Notes: a model not told the origin generated them from the sequence alone. A DNA stretch of 64,000 nucleotides from Gerris lacustris (GCA_951217055.1 OX578276.1:31953505-32017504); one strand, 5' to 3'; shown: positions 53,996 to 64,000, counted from the first letter of the stretch. Program-made: numbers and translations.

Positions 53996-55053
53996 TAATA
54001 ATTTAATTTGATTTAAAATAGTAATTATGTAGTTACTACAAAAAAAGCATATTCATTTCTTCTTCAACTTCTTCTAAAATAGACATTGCAATAAGAATTA
54101 TTAGCTTATTTAATTTTTTGCGTTGCCTGTCCATGTTGCAAATACACTAGCTACTAGTGTACTAGACAGCTTAGTAAAGTGCAAGAGCGAACGATTTTTG
54201 GCGAGTTCCTACTAGCTCAGTTTCTAATCTACTCGCCACTCGAGTAAATTACTCGCCAACTGCGATCGATTTTTGGTGAGTTTTCTAGCTCGGTTACTAA
54301 ATTACTCGCCACTCGACTAAATTACTCGCCACTCGACTAAATTACTTGCCAAGTGCGAACAAGGCTTAACGTTGTGTCTACACTTAGAATGGAAACCATA
54401 AACATGCGATTTTTGGTCTTGCAACGAGACCGTAGACGCTGTTTGTCTAAAGCCTTGTCCACACTAGTAGACATGTTGCGCGATTTTGGTCTCAGAGACA
54501 TGTCTAGCGATTTGTCTATAGACATCGGCTAGACAAACGGCGTCTACGGTCTCTTTGCTAGACCAAAAATCGCATGTCTATGGTTTTCCATCCTAAATGG
54601 TAGACATGGTGCAACATTAGGCATGTTGCGCAACGTGTCTACAAGTGTGGACGCTAGACCTAGACCATAGACGGACTCAGCATATGTCTATAGACAGTTG
54701 CGCAACATGTCGGTCATGACATGACGGTCTTTGAGACCGTCTATAGACATAGCAACGAGACCGTAGACGCCGTTTGTCTAGCCGATGTCTGTAGACAAAT
54801 CGCTAGACATTGTCTCTGAGACCAAAATCGCGCAACATGTCTACTAGTGTGGACAAGGCTTTACGTTAGAACGTAAGTTATCGGTAAAAACGTTGTTTTC
54901 TCTATTTCAAACGTTTAGGTCAGCTTTAATAAATTTAGCGATTTTCACACTCCATAACATAAATATATATAGTTTGTCCATAATACAATTAGTTTGTCAC
55001 ATTGAATTGATGAAGTAAGAATTTTTTCCTGTCCTAAAATTCCAATTTTATAT

Positions 55054-55577
55054 AGTAGTTTTGCTAGGTGTACCCTGTAGTAATATTTTGATGTCGTAGG
55101 CGGATCCTTTAAGGGTAATGTGTAAGAAGAAATAAACTCTAATTCATGTTTACTCTGGCAACGTTTCGGCTATTACCAGCCATTTTCGAGCCTAAAAATA
55201 ACAATTTATTTATTGCAAGCATGACAAAATAACAATGATTAACAATCAAAAATCACAAGAAAAACGCTACAATGTAATACCTGTCTAGTCTAATTGAGCC
55301 CTCAGGCTAACGAGTCAAAAATTACGAAAAGTTTCCTCTAACGTCAAATTTTTGACTCGTTAGCCTGAGGGCTCAATTAGACTAGACAGGTATTACATTG
55401 TAGCGTTTTTCTTGTGATTTTTGATTGTTAATCATTGTTATTTTGTCATGCTTGCAATAAATAAATTGTTATTTTTAGGCTCGAAAATGGCTGGTAATAG
55501 CCGAAACGTTGCCAGAGTAAACATGAATTAGAGTTTATTTCTTCTTACACATTACCCTTAAAGGATCCGCCTACGAC
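55054..55577. mobile_element. Palindromic Penelope-like/retrozyme-like insertion with 14-bp TSD
   Basis: TTCCAATTTTATAT at 55040-55053 is repeated at 55578-55591, and the uninterrupted repeat G (30255, 37565) shows the empty site. The insert has a 39-bp non-palindromic segment (55054-55092), then arms 55093-55323 and 55347-55577 (231 bp each, inverted) round a 23-nt loop. Each arm has a hammerhead-like core. Same architecture as 4935-5264 with unrelated sequence. Confidence 0.7.
55479..55517 (+). ncRNA. Decayed hammerhead-like core (right arm; mirror at 55153-55191)
   Basis: GGC, TCGAAAA in place of CTGAAGA, T, stem GGC/GCC with loop TGGTAATA, GAAA, palindrome ACGT, T, GCC. The second box is intact, the first is mutated in both arms, so the arms share a mutated ancestor. 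Confidence 0.35.
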
Positions 55578-55591
55578 TTCCAATTTTATAT

Positions 55592-55790
55592 TTGAAGTTT
55601 ACGCATAGCTGCCCTTGAACGCTTGGGTGGATAACGTTTTCCAGCGAACTCGTCTTGGGCATTGGCAATATGAACATTTTTACCCAATTTAAACTAAATC
55701 GGTCATAATTTATTGAAGTTATCGTCATCGGTCGGTTTGTGACGGTCAATTTTTTCGAATTCCCTCCCGGGCTCCAAACGCGGTAACGGG
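55592..55790. repeat. Dispersed repeat G, right part of the split copy
   Basis: Continues TTGAAGTTTACGC, GAACGCTTGGGTGGATAACG and CGAACTCGTCTTGGGCATTG, as at 30280-30360. Confidence 0.65.
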
Positions 55791-56237
55791 TCTTAAGGAA
55801 CTTCGTTCCAAAAAATTCATGTCTGTGATTTATCATAAGAAAAATTGATTAACAATGAATGACATTTTAATTCTAATTGGAAGCCTAGGATTACAGCAGA
55901 TTTAATTTAGATAAAAAAAAAAAAAATGTATTGAATAAAACGGCCACCACATTTTACCGCACACACTGAAGCCAATCTCACATTTATCTTTCCTTTTTTA
56001 AGTATCCCTTCAATTCGTAAAAAATCCTCATTGTGTCCAACAGAGCTAAAGGGGGTAATCATATATTCGTAGAACTTGGGGAGTGATTTTGAGAAAGGTT
56101 TAGTGTGATAATTGAACGAGCGTAGTGAGTTCTTCATTGCAGAGACTTGGGATTCGAAAAGTTTTAAGTTTCTTTGTTTGTCTAACGATAACTTAGAGTA
56201 AAAATGGATCAATTTCAAAGAATTATTACATGTTGTA
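55791..56237. other. Unassigned; open minus-strand frame without ATG
   Basis: A minus-strand frame (55907-56218) reads SQVSAMKNSLRSFNYHTKPF and similar but lacks a start ATG, splice context or a known domain. I do not call it a gene. Confidence 0.25.
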
Positions 56238-56530
56238 AAAACTGTATAAACAGGCGAACCTAGCGAGCCTGCAATAACTTATATTAGACAATAATTATGT
56301 ACAAATACTGAATAAACGGGCGAGCCTGCAATAACCTTATATTAGACAATGATCATGTACAAATACTGTTTAAACAGGCGAGCGTAGCCAGCCTTCAATA
56401 ACCTTATATTAGACAATGATTATGTACAAATACTGTTTAAACAGGCGAGCGCAGCGAGCCTGCAATAACCTTATATTAGACAATGATCATGTACAAATAC
56501 TGTTTAAACAGGCGAGCGTACACTGAGAGA
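56238..56530 (+). repeat. Minisatellite, 67-bp unit, about 4.5 copies
   Basis: GTACAAATACTG starts at 56299, 56357, 56424 and 56491 (spacing 58, 67, 67), each followed by AAACAGGCGAGCG-type and GCAATAACCTTATATTAGAC. The second unit lacks 9 bp. Confidence 0.92.
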
Positions 56531-56678
56531 AAAATACTGTCACAGGAAACAGAATTATGTATTTCTATAACAAGACGTATGGTAAAGCCCTCGACAGCAA
56601 TATTTTCGTTCCCGGAACAATCCAGTTATAGTAAAATGTTTAATTGTAGCCGTTACAATGTTAGATTGTATAAGGTCA

Positions 56679-56756
56679 TGACGTCACAAATAGAACTAGT
56701 GATAGATACAATACTATATAGTAATAGTCAATGACGTCACACATTTAGTGACGTCA
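56679..56756. promoter_or_regulatory. Cluster of three TGACGTCA (CRE) palindromes
   Basis: Exact TGACGTCA at 56679-56686, 56732-56739 and 56749-56756, the last two 17 bp apart. CREB/ATF-type bZIP proteins bind this octamer. It lies between the two minisatellites; no gene start is evident next to it, so the target is unknown. Confidence 0.45.
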
Positions 56757-56909
56757 CTGTTGCTGCATTTGTATTGTAGTTATTAATAATGAGTATGCAT
56801 TATTCACTATAAAGTTATGGCATTTCTTAAGTTATAATTTAGTTAACTTTACAATCTATGTTTATATTAACAGTGTGATAATGGTGAGCACTCTATGGAC
56901 ACATTCAGT

Positions 56910-57420
56910 AGGACGTACAATGGCATAGCTTTTATTACTATCTGTATAATGACATCTAAGATCTCATATGTTTAACCCCTTAACATATATAGCTGTTATT
57001 ACAACATGTATTGTAGTAGCTAAGGACAGAAATTGTGACCTGTTCAAAGCACATTGTTCTTATTACTATAAGTATTGTCATATCAGGATACCCTAATTGT
57101 ACCCCCCTCCATATGTATAGCTTCTAGTACTATCTTTATAGTAACATCTACATGTTATATTTAGTCCTCCCCTTTATATGTATAGCCTCTGGTACTATCT
57201 TTATAGTAATATGTAGGTTGCTCATATAGTACTCCTCTCTATGTGTATAGCTGAAGGTACAATCTATATAATAATATCTACGTGTTATATATAGTCCTCC
57301 CCTCCACATGTATAGCTTCTACTACTATCTTTATAGTAATATCTAGGTTCTTCATATAGTATTCCCACTCATTAATATAGCTGCTGGTACAATAATGAAA
57401 GGTACTCCGTACCATACCTT
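56910..57420 (+). repeat. Minisatellite with exact 65-bp period, about 8 units
   Basis: TATAGC anchors at 57116, 57181, 57246, 57311 and 57376 are exactly 65 bp apart; degenerate units start near 56924, 56988 and 57053. Most units contain the hairpin TACTAT-CTTT-ATAGTA, and alternate units differ, giving a 130-bp higher-order pattern. Confidence 0.9.
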
Positions 57421-58955
57421 TTTTATCTTTCACAATGTGGTATAGTACTGTGTACCATGCCACATTGTAGCCTTTATAATAATACTGATGTAACAGGTAT
57501 AATGTAGTATTGTATTTCATCCCACAACAGAAATACCAGTGGAAGCAAAAGATAGTGTATAGTGCAATGTTGTCCCAATCAATAACGAAATATGGTTTAA
57601 CAATTGCAACTAATAAGGTTTACACATACAAAAAATGCTGCCTGAACTTATGCAATGTTTATGTTTTTGTTGACTGATCAACAGAAACATTTATTGTTAA
57701 GTTGTGACATATATGCATGCAAGAACTCATCATTTGATCCACATGGTATGCTGAAGCTTACAATAAAATACATAATACCTTTGCTCAATAATGGTTGCAA
57801 GGGCGAATCACTTAAAGAAAATGTAACACAAGTTTTATCAATAATGATGAAAATGATTTATTTAAAACAAAAAAAATATATTAAAAAAACAAAGCAAAAA
57901 AAACAATATTTTGCAACGAAATTAGCTAATTACTTAGTTGTATTTTTTTAATACAATGTTTCATTATACACATTTAAAATTAAATTATTATTAAACAATG
58001 TGAGTAAACAGATAGAAATTATTGATATACTTCAATTTTAACGTTACATATTTTCTTATTATACTTCAAATTTGGAATTACTTTAGGACTTGGTTATTTA
58101 ATAATTACTATTTAAAATTTTACTTATATACAACTCAGGCATTGGATTTATGAAGAATGAATTTATTTGAAGTTTTTAGTAATATGGTGAATCAGTATAT
58201 TGACATGAAGTAGAAATATTTATACCACAAGTCAGATCATTTTCATATGATTGTATAGCAATCATATGAAAATGATGGAACAAATGTATTTTTAAATGGA
58301 CTTCAGTATTTAATACATATTATTATTGTCTGGCTGACGGCAGTATAATGATTTACCATATTCTTAAATATTAAAGATTAGCAAGTAATAATATTACTAG
58401 ATTGTTTAAACAGAATAAACTGTAATTACATACATAAAATATATAAAATACCGACAAAATTACTGTTCCATATATTCTGAATCGATCTAGTAAATGTATT
58501 ACTTGTTAACCTTCAATATGAATAAATACCTTAAAATCTCAATAAATACCATACTCTTACAAGGGTTGCTAAGTTAACTAAATTTACATTTCACCACTCT
58601 TCAATAAGAATATTAATTATATCAAACAAACTATCACTACTTGCTAGTTCTAACAAAGAATTTTTAAAATACTTAAGTTTAGCTTTATATACATAAATCC
58701 AATTTAATTATGCTGGTATGCCAACGAAGTATAAAAAAGCACCCGTCTTAATGGGATGTACTTTAACAGGTTGACAGACAAGCATAATCCTATTAGAAAG
58801 GAAAGCTGAACTAAGGTGGATAACATAAAAAAGTACATATTGAAAGTTATTTTAATTTAGATATATTTTTAAAATTTTAATTTTAAACAAATTTTTCAAA
58901 TTTGTTTACAACTAGAAACCTTTAAAAACAAATTATTTAAAGAGTAAAGGAAGTA
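57421..58955. other. AT-rich intergenic; one weak frame
   Basis: A plus-strand frame at 57655-57951 (97 codons, contains HLLLSCDIYACKNSSFDPHG) has non-repetitive composition but ends in Lys-rich low complexity and lacks splice partners; it could be a diverged exon of an unknown gene. The hairpin TCATTTTCATATGATTG/CAATCATATGAAAATGA lies at about 58238-58276. Otherwise nothing. Confidence 0.3.
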
Positions 58956-58960
58956 AGTTA

Positions 58961-59577
58961 TAGACCGAGAGCTGGCTACATGACACATGTTCTCATAAGG
59001 TACATGGATCATTTTTATTACAAAACGAACCTTTGGTGCAGACGATAAAAAAAATGCATGTTTGCCACTCCAAAGCGGGGGGGTTAAGGGGGGGGGGGGC
59101 GTGCGGGGGTTGCCACCCTTCTCGAGGGGTGGCAATTCCTTTGCACAAAATAACCCCGGGAATCGATAGAGGATCAAATTCTAAGAAAAAAATGCAGTAT
59201 AAGGTTTTTTTGTTAAATTAATAATTTTTGAGTTATTCACGATCAAAATCTTGCAATTTTCTTTGAAAAAAATGTTTTTGAACGCTTTTTTTAACGAATA
59301 ACTCAAAAAATATTAATTTAACAAAATAACTTTATACTGCATGTTTTTCTTAAAACACGATTTCCGGGGTTATTTTGTGCAAAGGAATTTCCACCCCCCT
59401 CCCCCCCCCCCCCCCGAGAAAGGCGGCAACCCCCGCACGCTCCCCCTTACACCCCCCCCCCGCTTCGGAGTGGCAGACATGCATTTTTTTTTATCGTCTG
59501 CTACAAAGGTTCTTTTGTAATAAAAATTATCCATGTACCTTATGAAAACATTTTTCATGTAGCCAGCTCTCGGTCTA
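58961..59577. mobile_element. Foldback MITE, TTA TSD, GAGAGCTGGCTACATGA ends
   Basis: TAGACCGAGAGCTGGCTACA at 58961 is inverted at 59577, TTA on each side (58958-58960, 59578-59580). Pairing continues through poly(G)/poly(C) tracts and GTTAAATTAATAATTTT to about 59240/59300, so nearly the whole element folds on itself (arms of about 280 bp). Confidence 0.8.
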
Positions 59578-59580
59578 TTA

Positions 59581-59911
59581 TATTTATTTGTGAAGAAACA
59601 AATAAACAATAATAGTCAAATGACATATTTTGATAATGTATAAATTCATAATTAAGTAAACAAACGTGCATATTTACGCACAAAACAATAATGATTCACA
59701 GAAGTCAGCGACCTTATTTAGACTAATAGTCAGAGGTGGTGAAATGTGTGTTAAGATGCAATTACATATATTGACATTATTAATTATATGTACACATTCT
59801 AAAAGAACATTTGCAAGCATAACAAATAAACATTGTTACACACTTTTTAAATTAGTAAATTAATTATTGACCCCTTTATTAAATAAATAATTGAAAGCTT
59901 TAATAGCAATT
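59581..59911. other. 3' flank of the SAMD3-like gene
   Basis: AT-rich. On the minus strand AATAAA at 59880-59875 lies about 32 bp beyond the stop of the gene and is a good poly(A) signal. Confidence 0.5.
59875..59880 (-). promoter_or_regulatory. Poly(A) signal AATAAA
   Basis: Reads AATAAA on the minus strand, about 32 bp after the stop codon of the terminal exon. Confidence 0.55.
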
Positions 59912-60384
59912 TTAAAATGAAAGATCGGATATTAAACTGTGGACAGTTGTATAAGATTTGTCATATTTTGTGGTTATGTTATATAACCCTATTTGAATAA
60001 AATGCCAAAGAGCTGTACACTGAGCTGGGTAACAAGCATCTGTAGCGTGGATAATTTTGAAAGTTATATCAACCGCTGACAATAGATCATTTGTTTTGTA
60101 ATTTGTGTTACCAATAACCATGTAACTACACTCAATATTTTTGAAAGAATTACCAATTGCAACAATTAAAGGTTGGAAAGTCAGGCCTAGAGAGAGTAGT
60201 TTGTCCTTTCTCTTTTCTATAAGGACTTCCAAGCCACCAGAAGAACCAATCAAAGTGATGAAGCTGACTGTGACCTCACTTCTTGAAGGCCTCCATCCAC
60301 TTTTATTTCGCACCTTCACAACAGCTTGAGTCAGAAGAAATGGTAGACTCAGCAAGGCTGCAGTGCTTTTGGCATCTTCATTAT
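59912..60384 (-). CDS. Terminal exon of a SAMD3-like uncharacterised protein gene
   Basis: The exon begins after acceptor ATATTTTTAG at 60385 and ends at a TAA-type stop at 59912. It continues codon phase 1 from the exon ending at 62146. Sequence NEDAKSTAALLSLPFLLTQ, then FITLIGSSGGLEVLIEKRK, LGLTFQPLIVAIGNSFKNIE, KTNDLLSAVDITFKIIHATD and YPAQCTALWHFIQIGLYNI. The order QPxIVxxG, NxxxKxxDxxxAVDxxFK, YPxxxxxxWxFIQxxxY is what I recall for the C terminus of the multicopy SAMD3-like uncharacterised proteins of fish and invertebrates. Function unknown. No stops or frameshifts, so probably a real gene or a recently active multicopy member. Joined product visible here is about 264 residues. Confidence 0.6.
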
Positions 60385-60974
60385 CTAAAAATATTAAAGC
60401 AAGTTCCATTTTAGAATAAAGCAATCATCTTCCACCTACTAGGAAGTGATGGCATTGAATGTTTAAATAAAAATGTATGGAGTAGCTGAAATAAATATTG
60501 TGCTGGGTGTTTATATACATAAACATCCAGCTTAAGAATCCAACTTACTAAGCTAATTGTATAAATATTAATAGTTAGTTAGTTTATTTTAAAAAAAAAG
60601 GGAAATATTAAAAAATAATATTAATATTAAAAAAGGTCTGGCAGTGCCCAGACCGCAGGTACAGTAAAGCTACATGTACCATCCTTTACTGGAACCAGCT
60701 GAAGACACTTTGTACTCCCTTTATTATCTTATTAAATATAATTTTAAATGAGAGTTCATTAAAAACTGAACCAAAAATAAAATGTTCACACGTATTCCTA
60801 CATTGATTCATAAGATAGAGTAGCCTAAAGTTTTTTTTTTTTTTTTTTTCGTTTTTTTCCACTGCTCTATTTGATTCATCATATTTCTTAGTAACTTATA
60901 GCAGTCCAAAAACTTTAAATTTTGTATTGGTATAGGTATGCTTTAATGCAAATAATTGCAATATAAAAAGAACT

Positions 60975-61395
60975 TTTTGTATACTACGTTTTTAAATTTT
61001 CTTAAACCGTGCCATCAATATCGTATTTGAAATAATATAATCGATATATTTCCCGTTTTGCTGTCATTTAATGTTTATCTTATTTATAAAAATCATTAAT
61101 TTGAAACCTGTCAAAATGAAGATTGTAAATATTATGGGATATGACAAAACAAATAAAATAACTTGCGGATTTTTTCCGAACTAACTTTTCATTCAGCAAA
61201 TTTGCTGAAAACGAATTAAATTCTGCTGAAAATGACTAAAAGTATCAAAATAATGCATTGTCATCGTGTTCTGAGCTGTTCTGAAAGTTTCAAATGTCTA
61301 GCTACTCGGGATGTTAGTTAAAATTCGATTGCAAGATTTATACCGGACAAATAAACGAACAAACAAGAAACCAAGTTAATAAAATCGTAGTAAAA
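60975..61395. repeat. Dispersed repeat H, copy 2
   Basis: Same sequence order as 33690-34320, without its internal extra segment. Confidence 0.7.
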
Positions 61396-61657
61396 TAAAG
61401 GAGAGATTAAAAAAATTCTGTAAAAATCTAGTTCTTTGCCTATCTACAACAGGTAATTTCTTTGCCATTACAATCTTCATAACTTGTGCTACTGAGTGAT
61501 GCTGTTTGTCTGTCCCTCTCTATTCTCCCTAACTCAAACATTTTCTTTCCTAAATCACTTAACAGGTTTAAATTTAAAAACATTTTTGTGCCTTGGCATT
61601 GGCAGTTAAGCAGCACGAAGATACAAAGTTGTATTTACGACTGCATAATATCTTTTT

Positions 61658-61702
<45 letters not shown>

Positions 61703-61856
61703 CAACAGAATCCATAGGGAACATATAAATTAAATAACAACAAACTATTTAAACTTTCTTTTGCTGTGTAATTGAAAATGTTTTTAAATTTAAACGTAAC
61801 GTGTTAAATTTAAACGTGTGCAGTGTTTTAGGAAATGAAACGTTTAAGCTTGTGAG

Positions 61857-61894
61857 GGACAGAGAATAGAGAGCCCCCTCTCTATTCTCTGTCC
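61857..61894. repeat. Perfect 17-bp hairpin
   Basis: GGACAGAGAATAGAGAG paired with CTCTCTATTCTCTGTCC, 4-nt C loop. Part of the sequence (TGTCCCTCTCTATTCTC) recurs at about 61508, suggesting local duplication and inversion. Confidence 0.85.
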
Positions 61895-62145
61895 GGACAA
61901 ACAACATTACTTACTGATACTAGATAAACCTAGTAAAACTTACTTGGACATGGGGAGTTTGGCTAAACCTATGACCTCACAACTTTATACAAGAGTTGGC
62001 TTATTCTTTAAGTGTTATATAAACACCCAGCGTGAGAGTTGAAATTACAAAGAAAGTTGAAGGTCAGGTATATAAATATTTATATTCAAGTAAAAATATG
62101 GAAATATCAATAATTAAGAATATGCTGTAAATAATTTATGCTTAC

Positions 62146-62308
62146 TTTGACCAATATCAAAAATGAGGGCCACTTCTTTTTTTGTGTCTGTGTCCTTTAT
62201 ATTATCCACCTTCTTTCGAAGTATTGACAGCAACTTATCCCTCACTAGAGCTAAACTGGCATCTAAGTTACCTGCTTCCGGGTACTTGAATGCAAAATCC
62301 TGTAACAA
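62146..62308 (-). CDS. Internal exon of the SAMD3-like gene
   Basis: Acceptor GTCTTCAG before 62308, donor A|GTAAGC after 62146. Encodes LLQDFAFKYPEAGNLDASLA, LVRDKLLSILRKKVDN and KKEVALIFDIGQ; 163 nt, entering in phase 0 and leaving with one base, matching both neighbours. The YP...L...K-x-L...L segment resembles the region N-terminal to the conserved C-terminal block of SAMD3-like proteins. Confidence 0.6.
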
Positions 62309-62574
62309 CTGAAGACAATAGACTATTAATAATAATAAAAATAAATGTGTCTATGAAAAATATACACACAATATACTAAGATAAATACTCTTAGTTATTG
62401 AAGATGAAGAAATATATAAAAAAATTGGTGCTTTTCGATTTTCAAATTAAAATATTGCTCTTTAAGCATTCATTTTGCTGGCCAGATTTTTTTCCATTAT
62501 ACCACACTTAAAATTTATTTCAATACTCTTGTATGTTTAGTATTTGAACTATAATTAAAAGCAAATATACATAC

Positions 62575-62732
62575 CAATAAATAAACATTCGGAAGCTGAA
62601 GAGGAGGGTATCTATTAATATAATCTACCACAGTTTCTGCTGCTGTTAGTTCCCAATTTACTTGAACTATATCCCAGGGCTCATTGTTGCTCTCTAGCCA
62701 CCTAATCTTGTCATCCATAGAAGGATTTTCAC
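62575..62732 (-). CDS. Upstream exon of the SAMD3-like gene
   Basis: Acceptor TTTGTTTCAAG before 62732, donor TTG|GTATGT after 62575. Encodes NPSMDDKIRWLESNNEPWDI, VQVNWELTAAETVVDYINRY and PPLQLPNVYLL. It enters with a split codon (last two bases GT), so at least one more exon lies upstream; the window ends before the start codon. Polar, acidic-aromatic composition, no stops. Confidence 0.55.
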
Positions 62733-62754
62733 CTTGAAACAAACAAAATTTGTA

Positions 62755-62850
62755 CAAAATTAATTTAAAAAAATATATATTTAAAAACAAGCTTTTATTT
62801 GTATTCTTCTCAGCAAACCCTTTCATTTGATGCCCATATACTGGGCGTTA
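62755..62850 (-). repeat. Dispersed repeat A, copy 2 (inverted)
   Basis: Inverted match of 3544-3640: AAACAAGCTTTTATTTGTAT, CAGCAAACCCTTTCATTTGA. It lies in the intron next to an acceptor. Confidence 0.6.
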
Positions 62851-63997
62851 TAAAGAAATAACTAGTCCGCTAATGGCTTTGATAAAAAATATCTCTCTAT
62901 ATTATAAAAAAAGTTTTGTAAACAAACTTATGCCAATTTTATGTCAAATTGTAAAAAATTATAAAAGTTTAAATAAATAAAGACCGTTGCGGAAGTTCTA
63001 GGCTGCTCAGCGACCGCTTATCGGGGTTGACAAGCAGTATAAATAATTATCAGGGGTAGAGATTTAAAATATTAATGAAATACCTTCTACAATTAATTAA
63101 AACAAGAGACAGGCTAATAAGTATTTCTCTTCTAAAATTGCATTTTTCTTAAGATATTATTCAGTTATTTAAATTTTACTGATTTTTTATTATCTTTGTA
63201 CTTACAATTGAAGCATCATTAGCAAACCAGTAATAATTGGTTAATTAAAAACAAACAAAATAAATTTAAACTACAGTAGTGACAAATGTAGTATAAAGCC
63301 CATATCTAAGACTATTCATAATATACTATGGTTATTAATTGAATTGGCATGATTACAAATAAACTAAAAAGTAACAATTACAACTTAATATCAACCACAA
63401 TTCCTGGGAGGCGTATGGCAACATGTTTACGTGCTATCTGGCAACATTGCCCTGCACAAACGTGACAAGGGAATAATATTATAGCGCTATACCACTATCC
63501 CTATAAAATTATTTTAATAGAATAAAGGTCTGCAACAGTCTCCTACTAATACTTTTACAACCATAATGTTAATAAGTCAAAGTTTAATTGTTCGCAAAAA
63601 ATTGTTATTCGATAATATGGTTAAGCTTCATGTCCGGACCTCAGTAAAATAATTTGAAGAGTTTTATGAGATGTATACTGAAATACAAATCCTACTGTAT
63701 TTGATTTATTCAATTGAACGCAATACTATCAAAATTAGGTTCAGTATTTTATATCATTTATATTTTATTAAATCATTTTATAATTTCATCATTTTATTAA
63801 ATCATTGTCTTTTTTTATTTGTTATTGGATAAATTTATAAAAATAAATACATATGAGGAAGAACGTCACAAAATTATAAAAATTACTAAGAAAAAAAACA
63901 AGGCTGCATGAAAATTAAGAGTAACAGTGTTAAGATGACAGTTAAACATTTGAAACTTAAATAGTAATATCTAATTTGTATTTAAATAGTGTACATA
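62851..63997 (-). other. Probable upstream intron of the SAMD3-like gene
   Basis: AT-rich, no exon clearly supported. On the minus strand the last bases of the window read AG|GTATGTAC at 63999/63998, a strong donor whose exon would lie almost wholly beyond the edge; its final G fits the split codon needed by 62732. Another donor-like GTAAGTAC is near 63205. Confidence 0.35.
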
Positions 63998-64000
63998 CCT

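Larger units (their letters stand above)
53288..54366. mobile_element. Inner Harbinger-like element with MADF exon (TAA TSD)
   Basis: AGCCTTGTTCGCACTTGGCA at 53288, inverted at 54366, with TAA on both sides (53285-53287, 54367-54369). The TIR region carries repeated GAGTGGCGAGTAATTTAGT units. It has a MADF-coding exon; no DDE transposase seen. Confidence 0.8.
53173..54860. mobile_element. Outer Harbinger-like palindromic element (TTA TSD)
   Basis: AGCC...AGTAGACA at 53173 and the inverted TGTCTACT...GGCT ending at 54860, with TTA at 53170-53172 and 54861-54863, lie within a copy of repeat G. It is full of GTAGACACGTTGCGCAAC-type palindromes. A foldback unit at 54451-54860 (arms of about 170 bp) and element 53288-54366 are nested inside. 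Confidence 0.65.
60385..62145 (-). other. Intron of the SAMD3-like gene, with repeat H and poly(A) run
   Basis: Donor GTAAGC at 62145, acceptor TTTTTAG at 60385. Contains repeat H (60975-61395), a T run at 60831-60850, a 40-bp A run at 61662-61699 and a perfect hairpin at 61857-61894. No further exon is needed by phase. Confidence 0.5.

Noticed and set aside
56910..57420. Regular 65-bp repeats considered as a CRISPR array
   Set aside because: Units repeat along their whole length with no unique spacers, and the setting is eukaryotic; it is a minisatellite.
57655..57951. 97-codon frame with ordinary composition in its first half
   Set aside because: No splice sites or neighbours in phase, and the end is Lys-rich low complexity; kept only as a note.

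Overview
The window looks like AT-rich, repeat-dominated nuclear DNA from an arthropod, most likely an insect. The evidence is spliced exons with GT/AG borders, jockey-type and RTE-type LINEs, hAT and PIF/Harbinger DNA transposons with MADF-domain genes, Penelope-like palindromic insertions and long (TA)n tracts. There is no sign of bacterial operons, rRNA or CRISPR. Species cannot be fixed from sequence alone.

Three host-gene loci stand out. (1) A gene family that I do not recognise is defined by an N terminus MGCC[K/E]S (predicted myristoylation plus palmitoylation) followed by 12-residue Asn/Gln/Gly repeats. It has an intact member with 18 ankyrin repeats (57-2213, +), an intact member in which the 12-mers are expanded into 36-residue units and ankyrins are absent (24136-25374, -), and a decayed copy (49919-50098, -) carried on a segmental duplication of about 1.2 kb. 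(2) A spliced gene on the minus strand (exons 62575-62732, 62146-62308, 59912-60384, entering from beyond the right edge) has compatible splice phases and a poly(A) signal, and resembles the multicopy SAMD3-like uncharacterised family. (3) A lone exon at 6300-6410 resembles the start of Crypton-type recombinase-derived proteins.

Almost everything else is nested mobile DNA, and many insertions can be dated relative to each other by exact target-site duplications (TSDs). From left to right: a 330-bp palindromic insertion (4935-5264); a Harbinger-like element (6612-7766); a minus-strand LINE (8.8-13.7 kb) split by a Mutator-like element with a 9-bp TSD (10047-11984); an RTE LINE (about 16.3-23.5 kb) split by a hAT (16672-19242, 8-bp TSD) and by a TA-flanked MITE (19977-20460); a LINE relic split by a Harbinger-like MITE that was itself split by a hAT carrying another TIR repeat (34.5-38.9 kb); a 1.15-kb-arm inverted repeat (39453-43086); LINE relics (43.9-44.2 and 47.8-48.7 kb); nested palindromic Harbinger elements with a MADF exon (53173-54860); a second palindromic insertion (55054-55577); and two minisatellites (56238-57420).

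The most interesting cross-window pattern is a set of hammerhead-like cores (CTGANGA, stem-loop, GAAAC, short palindrome). They sit in at least five different sequences; two of these are near-perfect palindromes, each with an asymmetric tail of about 40 bp and a 13-14 bp TSD. This fits solo or inverted terminal repeats of several Penelope-like or retrozyme-like families.
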